DNA of 37,256 nt from a virus. A program made the position numbers and the translations under genes. The DNA lies in the IMG/VR virus record IMGVR_UViG_3300023242_001468, positions 1-37,256 of that record. The stretch is one strand, 5' to 3'. A model generated the notes under the pieces. The model was not told the origin of the DNA. It saw only the letters and a program-made list of their open reading frames with translations, and did not search any database. How positions within the stretch are numbered: position 1 is the stretch's first letter; each line of letters opens with the position of its first letter. This document shows, piece by piece, positions 9,001 through 16,905 of this stretch.

Positions 9001-12000
9001 AATTTGAGCATTGGCGGCGTTTCTTCAATTACTAATACTGATAGAGCAATTATAAGAGACTCTCTTTTTGCTGGTAATCTTACATATACTCCTTCCGGAG
9101 TTGGGGTTATCAATGTTGATAATGTTTCATTTTCAGATGATGTTTCATTGTATACTTCTAGGGCTTATGTCTCCGGCTCTAGATTTTTAGGTGCTGGTAA
9201 TCGCCTGTATACAGCTGGCGATGTAACTATAACTGGCACAACATTTGACGAGGCTCGTTATACAGGTGAGGGCGGCACTGTAAATATATCCTCATGTATA
9301 TTTGAAAATCATAATGGAGTGACCACCATTATTTATAACGATGGTGGTCGTATCAATGTGGCAGATACATTGTTTCAAGATATAACTACTGATACAAGTG
9401 GAATTTTAGTAGATCTGTCTGCAAATGGCGGCACAATTAGTGATAGTACTTTTTCAAGTATAATCGTTACAGGTACTGCGCGTATTCTTTCGGCAAGTGT
9501 TTCCTCAAATGTATTGTTTGAAGGGAATACTTATACTTCTTCAAATGAGAATGTTGTAAGTACAATTTTCACTAATTGCGAAAATGCAACAGGAACTGGC
9601 GACTTACTAGTTAGCTCTAGTATATTCACATCTAATCGCAATGTAACTGCAGTTAAGCTCGGTGCAAATGGAGTCTGTGATAGCAACTATTTTGGTTCGA
9701 GTTCAACATTAGGTTACAATGTTGATGGCACTGGCTCTGCCAACGTTATAGTTTCAGGAAATCAGTTTTCCAGCATCATAGCGTCCGCCGTTGGAGTTGT
9801 ATTGAATTCCTCCTCAACTGGTGCGAATGTGTATGGAAACAACTTCACTGGAGCGGATGCTACAAGTATTGCCGTCAGCTTAACAAACTCTACAAAGGTA
9901 GTGATAGATTCCAATGTGTTCAATGCCTGCTCTCTTGCAAGTACCTCTGGTCAGCAGGATGACATCACTGTCAGAGATAATGTTCTGTCGGCTTTGGCTG
10001 AATCTATGACTGTTGGTAATAGGTTCGTCTTCAGTGGGAATAAGAAAGCCACTGAAACTATGACTTTGAACACTTCTTCATCTTCTGCATGGAAAGTTAT
10101 TGAAAATCAATTTAAGAGTGCTGGTGAGCTTAATTTTGCAGGAACTGATCTCTCTGATAGCGTTATCTCCAACAACACCGCTTCGAACATATCGTTTGGA
10201 ATAGGGTTAACCAGCAGCGTTATTGCAAACAACATCTCATTGATGGCTGCCCCTAATGCAGTTGACTTTATTGATGTAGTTTGTTCTCAGAACCACGGGC
10301 TTTGGAATTATGCAGATTCTGGAAATATCACTTGGTCACAAAGTATTGTTAATGAAAATATTTGGGACAATGGAGATGGCTATGTTGAATTTACGATAAA
10401 GAGTGATGGCTCCAATACGCCTTCGCTTGTAAATATCACTCAGAATACGTTTACCGACAATCACATTATTCTATCTGCTGTGAATCAGATAGATCAATTA
10501 TCTTTTGTTGATAATTTCTCTACAAACACCGGTACTCCAAGAATCTTGGATGTAAATGCGCACATTAATAATTCATACATTTCAAGAAATCTAAATTTTG
10601 GAATCAATGTAAATAGTGGCGCAGACAGTACTGTGATATCTTTAAATTCGCTAACGGACCAGGACCTTTTATTAAGTGGAACTGTCAATGGTACATCTAT
10701 TGATGGAAACTTTGTGAATAACTTAGTAGCTAATTGTTCGAGCAGCAATCTCAGTTTGTCGAATAATAAAATATTCAACGACCTCGAACTTTTCCAAGCT
10801 GGTGGAGATTACACTGTTAATAAGTCTAGTATTTCTAACAACTCAATTGTTGGAGATATGATTGTCGGTAGTGGGATATCTGGCACAGATACTCATGTGT
10901 TTACAAATAATGTAATTAATGGTAACTCCACAAATGCTATTCTGATTTTTGAAACAGATGTTGCCGCAGCCACTTATGAATTAAGTGGCAATACTATTTC
11001 AAATTCTCAAGTTAGCACTGATATTAGAATTTTGACAGCTTCTGGTAATTATGGTACTTCTGGTTTGACTATTAGTGGAAATACATTATCTAACAACAAG
11101 TCTGCTCAGATTCTTATTAGTGCAGGCGATGAAAATAAAGTTCCATATGAAAATACGGTCATTCAAGGTAATCTATCTCCTATCATTACAGTTGGTGAGG
11201 GAATTAGGTATACAAATCTGACTATCAACTCTAACACTGTTTCTAACTTAACTGTTGGAATTAACCCACGGGAAGGTGGTGGTGGAGGAACTGCATTTTT
11301 CACTAATCTCTCTATCTCAAATAACCAAATAGATGGCTACGTTGAGTTGCAGCTAGGGGATACTGGCGGGTTTTCTTATACAAAGAACGTATTAAATGGT
11401 ATCATTATATCTAATAACCTTGCAGCCGGAGTTGATTTAATATTTAGAAATGACTTCCAAACAAATGACGCACTATTGAAAGGATTCAATGTTTCAGGGA
11501 ATGCATGTCGTTCTTTCGCCATGCTTTGGGAGACAGGGTCTAGTTCTATAAATTCAGAAACGCTTTCTGTTATAGGTAATACTTTTAACGGAGTGACCGG
11601 CGGGCTGTGGGAGCCTGGCATATTTATGGACGTAGTTGATAGTGGCAATAAGTTCTACTACACTTCTTTTGATGGAAACGGAGTCGGGACTAATAATGAT
11701 GATCCTGACGTTGGTCCACCTATAGCTTCAAGTACTCATGAGATTCGTGTTACAAATAATACTTCAGCATTTATTAAGTTTTATGAAAGTTCAATCTCTG
11801 ATAACAAGGGTCTCCATATTGAGCTTGAGAATAATGGTGGTGATTTGAATTTTTCAGGAAGAATATCAAATAATTCATGGCTTCATCCTAGTAGCACTCA
11901 AGGAATCTCAATAAGCGGTACATCTACAAGTACGGATGTAGCTAATCTTATAATTTCAGGAAATCATGGAGCTCGTGCAAGCACTACCGGAAGTGGATTT

Positions 12001-12816
12001 ATTAATTTTCCCGACACTGCAACTATAGAAAACCTAACGATAGAGGGAAATCATTTCTTTGCAGATAATTTAGGAATTAATCTCAGTGGCTGTGGTGATT
12101 GCAGTAATGTTTCAATTTTAGACAACAGGATTGTAAATGGTAATGTTGATTTAAGTGATTCAAATCCATCGTACTTGACAGTTTCTGGTAATTTTATTGA
12201 AGGGTCTCCTGCTAATATTGGTTATGATTTAACTGGTCAAACCGGTGATATTGGTAACATATTATTTGCCGGAAATAATGGTCCTAGCATAGTTGATATA
12301 GATTCTACGGCGGCAGTATCGGGCTTTTCGTTTACAGGTAATAGTGGCCTTAGACTTAGATTTCAAAATGCAACGGGCATTGGATACTCAAATATTGTTG
12401 GAAATAGTCTTTCCGGATTATACATAGGAACTGCCGGGAATACTGTTGGCATTTTACACGCAGTCAATATTTCAAACAACTATATTGGTATCACGTTTGA
12501 TTATGAAAATATCGCAACATCATTGAGCTCAGTGATTGTGTCTAATAATATAGTGTATGGAGATATTCTTCTTCCTCCACTTGCGAAATACATTACAAAT
12601 GGGGGAAATTCTATTACTTTCAATTCTACTGATGTGGGGGGAATCGGTGCCTGGGAGTCAAATCTCGGAGCATTTGTAACTTTCGATTCAAATAGAGTGT
12701 TTGTATGGGGCAATCAAAGTGCGGCGACGACAACCACAAGCGTAGCATTCACAGGGGATACTGCTGTCGATCCAAGTACTGCAAATAATGTGTCTGGTGG
12801 TGGTATTACCAATTAA
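6067..12816 (+). CDS. Giant beta-helix tail fibre/spike-like protein 2, paralog of the preceding gene
   Basis: 2249 aa, one of the longest proteins likely in this genome. The ATG at 6067 lies behind GAGGA, which overlaps the TGA of the preceding gene. The first 110 residues match the upstream paralog closely (SNYPVKIDTDVELP, then ESKLDLDI), and the motif L-H-V-x-G-x-x-x-R-H-D recurs at 130-140. Matching modules continue to about residue 880: a VQEALEAL spacer motif, a flagellar-hook-like module (about 400-485), an NLIHVLDH module, and an IRGGTVYVDG module near 775. From about 900 to 2200 there are dozens of rungs of the type SNNxIxG, SGNTxSN or TNNVING, indicating a very long parallel beta-helix. 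The C-terminus is short and Thr/Ser/Gly-rich, without the beta-sandwich cap of protein 1. It probably builds a long fibre or spike for host contact. Trimerisation is inferred from family behaviour. Confidence 0.85.
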   Translation: MSNYPVKIDTDVELPRVDDAATEIAASVINKIREAIFSIQTTLGKSPQGSATDLVTRLSQSINDDGTLKSTALVIDSIVNAQIASGAAILESKLDLDIPTQSLQDQITSNDIDIAELQRALAEVIRNLALHVSGAGLRHDTFDIDLNSAYLMSAPPEFTDIVSTELHGALVEMNDRFIDHASDSKVAAHKASSISVDGSNFDIIPITVDDVQEALEALDSSRAVELVVHRDHLHANGFDNWANNSLGYNQNLQLVPSTFGQKVTAQMISGTRNQIRFDGIDLAAEGVKQGHIIVIEDGDAAGQYVIDDIGPRLAVGSKSLLNSTDAEIQSVFIRRSEIVDGYADVAIYGESSDLTFKGNVASVIHTNSSTLDSLQISRPNAARVLSLGLKPNLLAGGETLDVEVGLNDGSTRSSTITLSGSATLDSIVSDINTEFHGTSAFPAAAYRVGDELLLSHNWDGYVGNYIKILSTGDSNSILGFDGYGSNIVNLAIPPTATSKYYVNGELLTGFKTIASTTASIAGAVITFTDFNPEDSEVKPGNLIHVLDHATVSARGTYFITAVSSTTVTVHTSITGSASVSVEIQHDAIPLAEIVNSGNAQIVETFLDSSGRAKYNLRLDYDKSIPNLNVLDVSDNFISGEYLLVSTVVTGGHELNIGALGLKVLIETGFVGRKRIWSDSNIEFIEVEITGAISASPASVVNVYEHINEEEVLEVASVRTNGLESLSDVRDKRLFGTIGLDELREDVIQTYVETPLAELRSDGVIRGLDVITVNYLDFAYPSNSSLLIRGGTVYVDGVRCDVRTQTVVFPNTAGTFFVVLNPIGVFEIINESDWTLSEILENDAGNFALVCKVVHNGTILTSSEDLRFFLGNIDTKLDLIVDATNNFTGNFSTFEAALNHANNMPASEKPVIRVVSNYPIDITIPSGSRELTIQIDGYVESITSASPCRIEGRTVSDRTQPHVNGTLTTSAGCSSVEISNLSIGGVSSITNTDRAIIRDSLFAGNLTYTPSGVGVINVDNVSFSDDVSLYTSRAYVSGSRFLGAGNRLYTAGDVTITGTTFDEARYTGEGGTVNISSCIFENHNGVTTIIYNDGGRINVADTLFQDITTDTSGILVDLSANGGTISDSTFSSIIVTGTARILSASVSSNVLFEGNTYTSSNENVVSTIFTNCENATGTGDLLVSSSIFTSNRNVTAVKLGANGVCDSNYFGSSSTLGYNVDGTGSANVIVSGNQFSSIIASAVGVVLNSSSTGANVYGNNFTGADATSIAVSLTNSTKVVIDSNVFNACSLASTSGQQDDITVRDNVLSALAESMTVGNRFVFSGNKKATETMTLNTSSSSAWKVIENQFKSAGELNFAGTDLSDSVISNNTASNISFGIGLTSSVIANNISLMAAPNAVDFIDVVCSQNHGLWNYADSGNITWSQSIVNENIWDNGDGYVEFTIKSDGSNTPSLVNITQNTFTDNHIILSAVNQIDQLSFVDNFSTNTGTPRILDVNAHINNSYISRNLNFGINVNSGADSTVISLNSLTDQDLLLSGTVNGTSIDGNFVNNLVANCSSSNLSLSNNKIFNDLELFQAGGDYTVNKSSISNNSIVGDMIVGSGISGTDTHVFTNNVINGNSTNAILIFETDVAAATYELSGNTISNSQVSTDIRILTASGNYGTSGLTISGNTLSNNKSAQILISAGDENKVPYENTVIQGNLSPIITVGEGIRYTNLTINSNTVSNLTVGINPREGGGGGTAFFTNLSISNNQIDGYVELQLGDTGGFSYTKNVLNGIIISNNLAAGVDLIFRNDFQTNDALLKGFNVSGNACRSFAMLWETGSSSINSETLSVIGNTFNGVTGGLWEPGIFMDVVDSGNKFYYTSFDGNGVGTNNDDPDVGPPIASSTHEIRVTNNTSAFIKFYESSISDNKGLHIELENNGGDLNFSGRISNNSWLHPSSTQGISISGTSTSTDVANLIISGNHGARASTTGSGFINFPDTATIENLTIEGNHFFADNLGINLSGCGDCSNVSILDNRIVNGNVDLSDSNPSYLTVSGNFIEGSPANIGYDLTGQTGDIGNILFAGNNGPSIVDIDSTAAVSGFSFTGNSGLRLRFQNATGIGYSNIVGNSLSGLYIGTAGNTVGILHAVNISNNYIGITFDYENIATSLSSVIVSNNIVYGDILLPPLAKYITNGGNSITFNSTDVGGIGAWESNLGAFVTFDSNRVFVWGNQSAATTTTSVAFTGDTAVDPSTANNVSGGGITN

Positions 12817-12831
12817 TTTGGAGAAGTTTAA

Positions 12832-13356
12832 ATGAAAGAAGATGAAAGTATAATTGATGTAGTTTTTCAACTGCGTACTCTTTTATTAGAGCAAGCACAA
12901 CAAATTCAAATGTTGCAAGCTAGCATAAATCTAATAGGAGCTAAAGTGAATGATAAAATCTATCCGGACTTCTCAGCGCCAAAAGGAGTTGAATCTAAAC
13001 CAGCTAAAAGCTTAGCTAGCTTGTATCAGCCTGGAGAGACTATATCTGAAGTAACTCATCCGTCCGCTCCTGTTGCGAGTCCTCCCCCGGCTCCAAGTTC
13101 AATACCAACACAGCGAAAAAACGTAAAAGTTTTTGGTAATCTTGAAGATCAATCAAGAAAGGCTTTAAGTGGAGTGGTTGTAGAGATAACTGATGCTAAT
13201 AACAATGTAGTAAAACAAACTAAAACAAATAGAGGAGGACTTTGGATGTCATTTCTCCCGCCTGGAAGTTATAATGCTGAATTTTCAATACCAGGCATGC
13301 AATCAGAGGCTGTATCTTTTCAATTATTTGAAGGGCAGAAGGAAGTAGAAGTTTAA
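12832..13356 (+). CDS. Small protein with coiled coil, Pro-rich linker and carboxypeptidase-regulatory-like domain
   Basis: 174 aa. The ATG at 12832 follows GGAGAAG (12820-12826). Residues 1-40 are predicted helical and coiled-coil-like (acidic start, then Leu/Gln-rich heptads). Residues about 45-95 form a Ser/Pro/Ala-rich linker (VASPPPAPSS). Residues about 97-174 read as a transthyretin/CarboxypepD-regulatory-like or Cna-B-like beta-sandwich: a strand VFGNLED, then SGVVVEITDANN, TNRGGLWMSFLPPGSYNAEF and a final strand. Such domains are common on virion surface proteins. The placement directly after the fibres suggests a fibre-associated adaptor or a virion decoration protein. The exact role is unknown. 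Confidence 0.75.
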   Translation: MKEDESIIDVVFQLRTLLLEQAQQIQMLQASINLIGAKVNDKIYPDFSAPKGVESKPAKSLASLYQPGETISEVTHPSAPVASPPPAPSSIPTQRKNVKVFGNLEDQSRKALSGVVVEITDANNNVVKQTKTNRGGLWMSFLPPGSYNAEFSIPGMQSEAVSFQLFEGQKEVEV

Positions 13357-13366
13357 CAGAGGGTTT

Positions 13367-14140
13367 ATGGTTGTTGGCGCAGGAATGTTTGTGAATTCAG
13401 ATATTTACGAGCTTGATAATATCACAAGGCACGTAGGTATCGTCCATGGTCGCAATATACTTGTAGACACCATACGGGAAATATTTGCCAGAGATAGAGA
13501 ATACCATTATGCAACAGATGTTTTTGGTTTCCCAAAGACTCCAGATCATACAGGATTACCTCTAGAAGCTGGTATAAATGACAATGTTACAACTAGAGTC
13601 TTTATAGGAACCACCTTTCGATACGAAGGTGGTTTCCTGCCTGCGATTACAGTTCGACAAACTAGTTCGCAATACAAGCCTATATCATTTAATCAAAATA
13701 AGTTGACAATGGAATTTGAGAAACAACGTACTGAAGATGGGTACGGTAATGTTGATTTTGTTAGAGTTCCGAGCAGATATACATTTGCTGGGGCATGGGA
13801 TCAGACATTTGAAATAAAGGTAACAAGCAATAGTCAGGAAGACACTGCGGCTATTGCAGATGTATTACTGATATCTCTTCAGAGCACTTATAGAAGTATA
13901 ATGGAAAAAAATGGATTATTTGTCAAGACTGTCTCTGCTGGAAGTGAGTCATCAGAACAAGTTGGTGGAAATGATCCATTATTTTCAGTTGTAATTACAG
14001 CTAATACTTTCTCAGAATGGCGTAGGGAAATTCCAATTAGTAGCTTAATAGAAAGAATACAATTGTGTTTTAGTATAGATTTAGGTGTAGCTAATGATGT
14101 GCCAGCATCAGGGCTGACAATAAAACAGGTATTTGAGTAA
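13367..14140 (+). CDS. Candidate tail terminator / sheath-stabiliser protein
   Basis: 257 aa. The ATG at 13367 follows AGAGGG at a rather short spacing of 3 bases. A second ATG at codon 7 (13385) is an alternative start with no better ribosome-binding site. The protein is soluble, of mixed alpha/beta type, with an N-terminal helix (NILVDTIREIFARDREYHYA) and a two-part beta region. The call of tail completion or terminator protein rests mainly on position, immediately upstream of sheath and tube, where tail-terminator and neck genes are often encoded. I see no diagnostic motif, so it could equally be another neck or baseplate component. An 11-pair hairpin at 13607-13636 lies inside the gene. 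Confidence 0.6.
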   Translation: MVVGAGMFVNSDIYELDNITRHVGIVHGRNILVDTIREIFARDREYHYATDVFGFPKTPDHTGLPLEAGINDNVTTRVFIGTTFRYEGGFLPAITVRQTSSQYKPISFNQNKLTMEFEKQRTEDGYGNVDFVRVPSRYTFAGAWDQTFEIKVTSNSQEDTAAIADVLLISLQSTYRSIMEKNGLFVKTVSAGSESSEQVGGNDPLFSVVITANTFSEWRREIPISSLIERIQLCFSIDLGVANDVPASGLTIKQVFE

Positions 14141-14288
14141 ATCTCATTTGATTTTTCTCGGCATAAATATATATTATGTCGAAAGCATAAGTATATATGT
14201 CGACATAGTACTTTACAATAGTGTGTATTTGTAAATATATCAATAATCTTAATAGTTAACAGGTAAGCAAGTACTTATGAGGTAAATT
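14141..14288 (+). promoter_or_regulatory. AT-rich regulatory region upstream of the tail sheath gene
   Basis: This 148-base gap is one of only two long non-coding stretches in the window. It holds a sigma70-like candidate promoter, TTGATT (14148-14153), a 16-base spacer and TATATT (14170-14175). CATAAATA (14162-14169) differs by one base from the T4-type late promoter box. An imperfect direct repeat starts at 14161 and at 14185 (GCATAARTATATAT...ATGTCGA). The perfect 12-base palindrome TATGTCGACATA lies at 14196-14207 and could be an operator. The sheath ribosome-binding site GAGGT is at 14279-14283. Promoter activity is inferred; the repeats are seen directly. Confidence 0.45.
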
Positions 14289-16850
14289 ATGGCGATCATT
14301 CCAAATATTTTTGACCCAGTCCAGCCCGACATCTTCACTAGAGTTCGCACTCGTGAAAGAGTTAATGCGGTCTCTGGTGGGTCGCGCGTTTTAGCTATAG
14401 TCGGTGAAGGAGAAACTGAAGAAGATTTAGTTGTCTCTGCAAATGGTGGAGGTGCTGACGGGTGGAATTCTGATTTCTCTGGTACCAATAGTCCAGATGG
14501 TCGCCACTTTAAAATTTCCAAAATAGGTCTGATTGCCAATAGAACCAGCATCCTGAAAAATGGTATACCTCTTGCTGTGATAGAAGGGTCGATTACTTCG
14601 ACTGCTTTTGATAACAGGTATGATGCGAGAGTTGACCCACTCACTGGTCGAGTTGAGCTGCAAAGAGCCCATCTTGTGGATTTTGGATCTGATGCTAATG
14701 GAAATACTTTATATTATTCAGCTAGCACTTCAAACACTGGGACCGGTACAGTTGCGATTTCTCAAACATCATTGCTGGATGTTAATGCTCCGGCTGAAAC
14801 GTGGACTGCGAGAGTAGTTGGCGTGGTTAAGGACTCACTTGGAGATATTATCCCCGGTGAGGCTACAATCACAGTCACTGGATCAGAATCTGGTCAAGTA
14901 ATTGATTTAAATGGTAATGCGATTGTCTGGAAATCAGGCGGCGTTGTTACCAGCAATGGTATATTGAACATTGCCTTCACTGAAGGTGGAACACCATTCA
15001 ATGTTGGTGATAGATTCACCATGCAGACGGACAGTGGTGTTCTTTCTGCTAACGATGAGTTGAGCGCTAGATACATTGCTGCTTCAGATTTGAATACAGC
15101 TGAATCTTTCTTCTCTCCTTCTGATGCTTTTGCAGTTTATGGGCAACCGAGTGCTACAAACACTCTGTCGCTTGGTATGCAAATGGCGTTTGAGAACGGA
15201 GCGCCTCTTGTTACTGCAGTTATGGCGAAGCCACCTGTTCCAAGAAAGACTGATGAGTACCTTATAACTGCAGATAACCTTTTGACAGGTACTGTGGAAG
15301 GTGCTGCAGGAACATCCCTTCAAAAGGATACTATATTCCCACTGTCTATGAACGCTCTGCCGGACATTGATAGTAAGATCAATATCTTCGTAGTTAACAC
15401 AGATGGAACTGAGGAGCAACTTCTTTTGAACAAAGAAGACTTTTACGACACTGCATTGACCTCTGTTGCTTTAGGTTATAGCTCATTCGTGTCAGGACCT
15501 TTAACTGAATCGTACACTGTGTTCACTTCTCCTGAAGTTGAGCAGTCCTCCATTGATGGTTATGTTCAAATTAACAGCGGAAGTGAGATTTACTTCTCAT
15601 CTCCTACTGTTCAATTCTCTGCGGACAGATTAGCCACTGGTGAAGGTGATGTTGGCAAAGAGCTTGTTATTCTCTCTCCTACTGAGGTGGCGGGAACCTA
15701 CACGCTTGACAGTGTTGGCGATGGTTATGGCAATTTGAACGTTGCACTTGCTACAGGCTCTCCATCTGGAAGCCCTGGTGATATCTTTGACGGCTATGTC
15801 TCTTGGCAAATAGTTGATCCTAATGATACTGACCATGCTTACTTTGCAATCACAGATGATGTTGCAATTAGTAGCCTTACTGCAGGGAAAGGACTTCGAA
15901 TCTCTTATGTAGACACTCTTGATGCTGACTTCTTTGATACAAATTGGAGTGAAGCTAGCCAGGCTCTTGAGTTGGTAGATGTGCAATTGGTTTGCCCTCT
16001 TCCGATGCAAACTGTCAGTAGCATTCAGCAAGTGTTCAAAACTCACGTTGAGACTGAAAGTAATATTTTGAATCAGCATGAGAGAATCTTGCTGACAGGT
16101 GCATTGCTTGGTCTTACTGCAGATAATGTCATTGGTAATACTTTGGCTGCTGTTGAGGATGTTGGAGTACTTGAAGGTATTCAGGGTGATGATGCAGAAG
16201 AGGTTCTTCAAGGAAATATTGAAGATTTGGCTAACTACTCTGTTCCGGACGGATTTGGTAGCAGCTTTAGAACTGTCTACATGTATCCTGATGAAATTAC
16301 CAGAAACATTTCTGGACAGAACACTACTTTGCCAGGTTACTTCCAGGCTGCTGCATTTGGTGGATACCTTGGTGGTCAGCTTGATATAGCAAGACCTCCT
16401 ACATTTAACACATTAGGCGGATTCAATGTTCCTAATACCAAGCGTCTTAAGAAGCGTGTTAAAAATCAGCTTGCTGGTGCAGGTATTCTAGTTACAGAGC
16501 CGGTTGCTGGCGGTGCCAGAATGCTTTGGGGTAAAACTACAACACAAAGTGGGGCTCCTGAAGAGGAAGAGGTTTCCATCGTCTCGATTAGAGATCAGGT
16601 TGCCAGAACTGTTAGAGCTAGCTTGAGACCGTTCATTGGTCGTGTGCAAAGTCCTACAATAATTGCAGAGGTTAACGGAGCTATTGCGAAGTTACTGCGC
16701 TCTTTGGTTGGGCAAGGCTTGCTTTCAGGATTTGGTTCAATTACGGTTCAAAGAAACCCCATAGAACCTCGTCAAATTGACATAGGTATGGTAATCAATC
16801 CCACTGGACCGATAAATTGGATTTTCGTTGACCTGGTCGCTGAACTGTAA
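14289..16850 (+). CDS. Tail sheath protein
   Basis: 853 aa. The ATG at 14289 lies behind GAGGT. This is the contractile sheath subunit that polymerises around the tail tube. The C-terminal 150 residues carry the pattern best conserved in sheath proteins: GGFNVPNTKRLKKRVKNQL near 707, a GARMLWGKTT segment, SIVSIRDQVARTVRASLRPF, a long helix around GAIAKLLRSLVGQGLL, and a final beta region ending in WIFVDLVAEL. The N-terminus (PNIFDPVQPDIFTRVRTRER) resembles the strand-exchange arm. The length exceeds that of T4 gp18 (659 aa), so the middle must carry extra surface domains (Gly/Ser/Thr/Asp-rich beta regions, about 130-550). It is followed by the tube gene after 55 bases, a classic sheath-tube pair. 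Confidence 0.93.
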   Translation: MAIIPNIFDPVQPDIFTRVRTRERVNAVSGGSRVLAIVGEGETEEDLVVSANGGGADGWNSDFSGTNSPDGRHFKISKIGLIANRTSILKNGIPLAVIEGSITSTAFDNRYDARVDPLTGRVELQRAHLVDFGSDANGNTLYYSASTSNTGTGTVAISQTSLLDVNAPAETWTARVVGVVKDSLGDIIPGEATITVTGSESGQVIDLNGNAIVWKSGGVVTSNGILNIAFTEGGTPFNVGDRFTMQTDSGVLSANDELSARYIAASDLNTAESFFSPSDAFAVYGQPSATNTLSLGMQMAFENGAPLVTAVMAKPPVPRKTDEYLITADNLLTGTVEGAAGTSLQKDTIFPLSMNALPDIDSKINIFVVNTDGTEEQLLLNKEDFYDTALTSVALGYSSFVSGPLTESYTVFTSPEVEQSSIDGYVQINSGSEIYFSSPTVQFSADRLATGEGDVGKELVILSPTEVAGTYTLDSVGDGYGNLNVALATGSPSGSPGDIFDGYVSWQIVDPNDTDHAYFAITDDVAISSLTAGKGLRISYVDTLDADFFDTNWSEASQALELVDVQLVCPLPMQTVSSIQQVFKTHVETESNILNQHERILLTGALLGLTADNVIGNTLAAVEDVGVLEGIQGDDAEEVLQGNIEDLANYSVPDGFGSSFRTVYMYPDEITRNISGQNTTLPGYFQAAAFGGYLGGQLDIARPPTFNTLGGFNVPNTKRLKKRVKNQLAGAGILVTEPVAGGARMLWGKTTTQSGAPEEEEVSIVSIRDQVARTVRASLRPFIGRVQSPTIIAEVNGAIAKLLRSLVGQGLLSGFGSITVQRNPIEPRQIDIGMVINPTGPINWIFVDLVAEL

Positions 16851-16905
16851 GAGCATTTTAATTTGTTTAAAATTAAAGTATACGTAATATTAAGGAGAAT
16901 TTAAA
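16851..16905 (+). promoter_or_regulatory. Short AT-rich leader between sheath and tube
   Basis: The gap contains an all-AT inverted repeat, TTTAATTT (16857-16864) and AAATTAAA (16870-16877), around a 5-base loop. It also holds AAGTATACGTA (16876-16886) and a good ribosome-binding site AAGGAG (16892-16897), 8 bases before the tube start. The hairpin is weak. It might be an RNA-processing site or chance in an AT-rich spacer, and no convincing promoter is visible. Confidence 0.3.

Noticed and set aside
11268-11300. Runs of GGTGGTGG-type sequence as possible repeats
   Set aside because: They are simply consecutive Gly codons in the beta-helix and other Gly-rich segments.
14321-14644. Overlapping minus-strand frames at the start of the sheath gene
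   Set aside because: Both are antisense to the conserved N-terminal sheath sequence. The palindromic leader does not provide them with a clear promoter and ribosome-binding site.
15084-15419. 111-codon minus-strand frame within the sheath gene
   Set aside because: It is an antisense shadow of well-supported coding sequence and has no recognisable protein features.
15630-16211. 193-codon open frame on the minus strand inside the sheath gene
   Set aside because: It is fully antisense to a confident sheath gene, has Cys/Ser/Ile-rich composition typical of a shadow frame and no ribosome-binding site.
16099-16389. 96-codon plus-strand frame inside the sheath gene
   Set aside because: It is nested in the conserved C-terminal region of the sheath in another frame, with no initiation signal.
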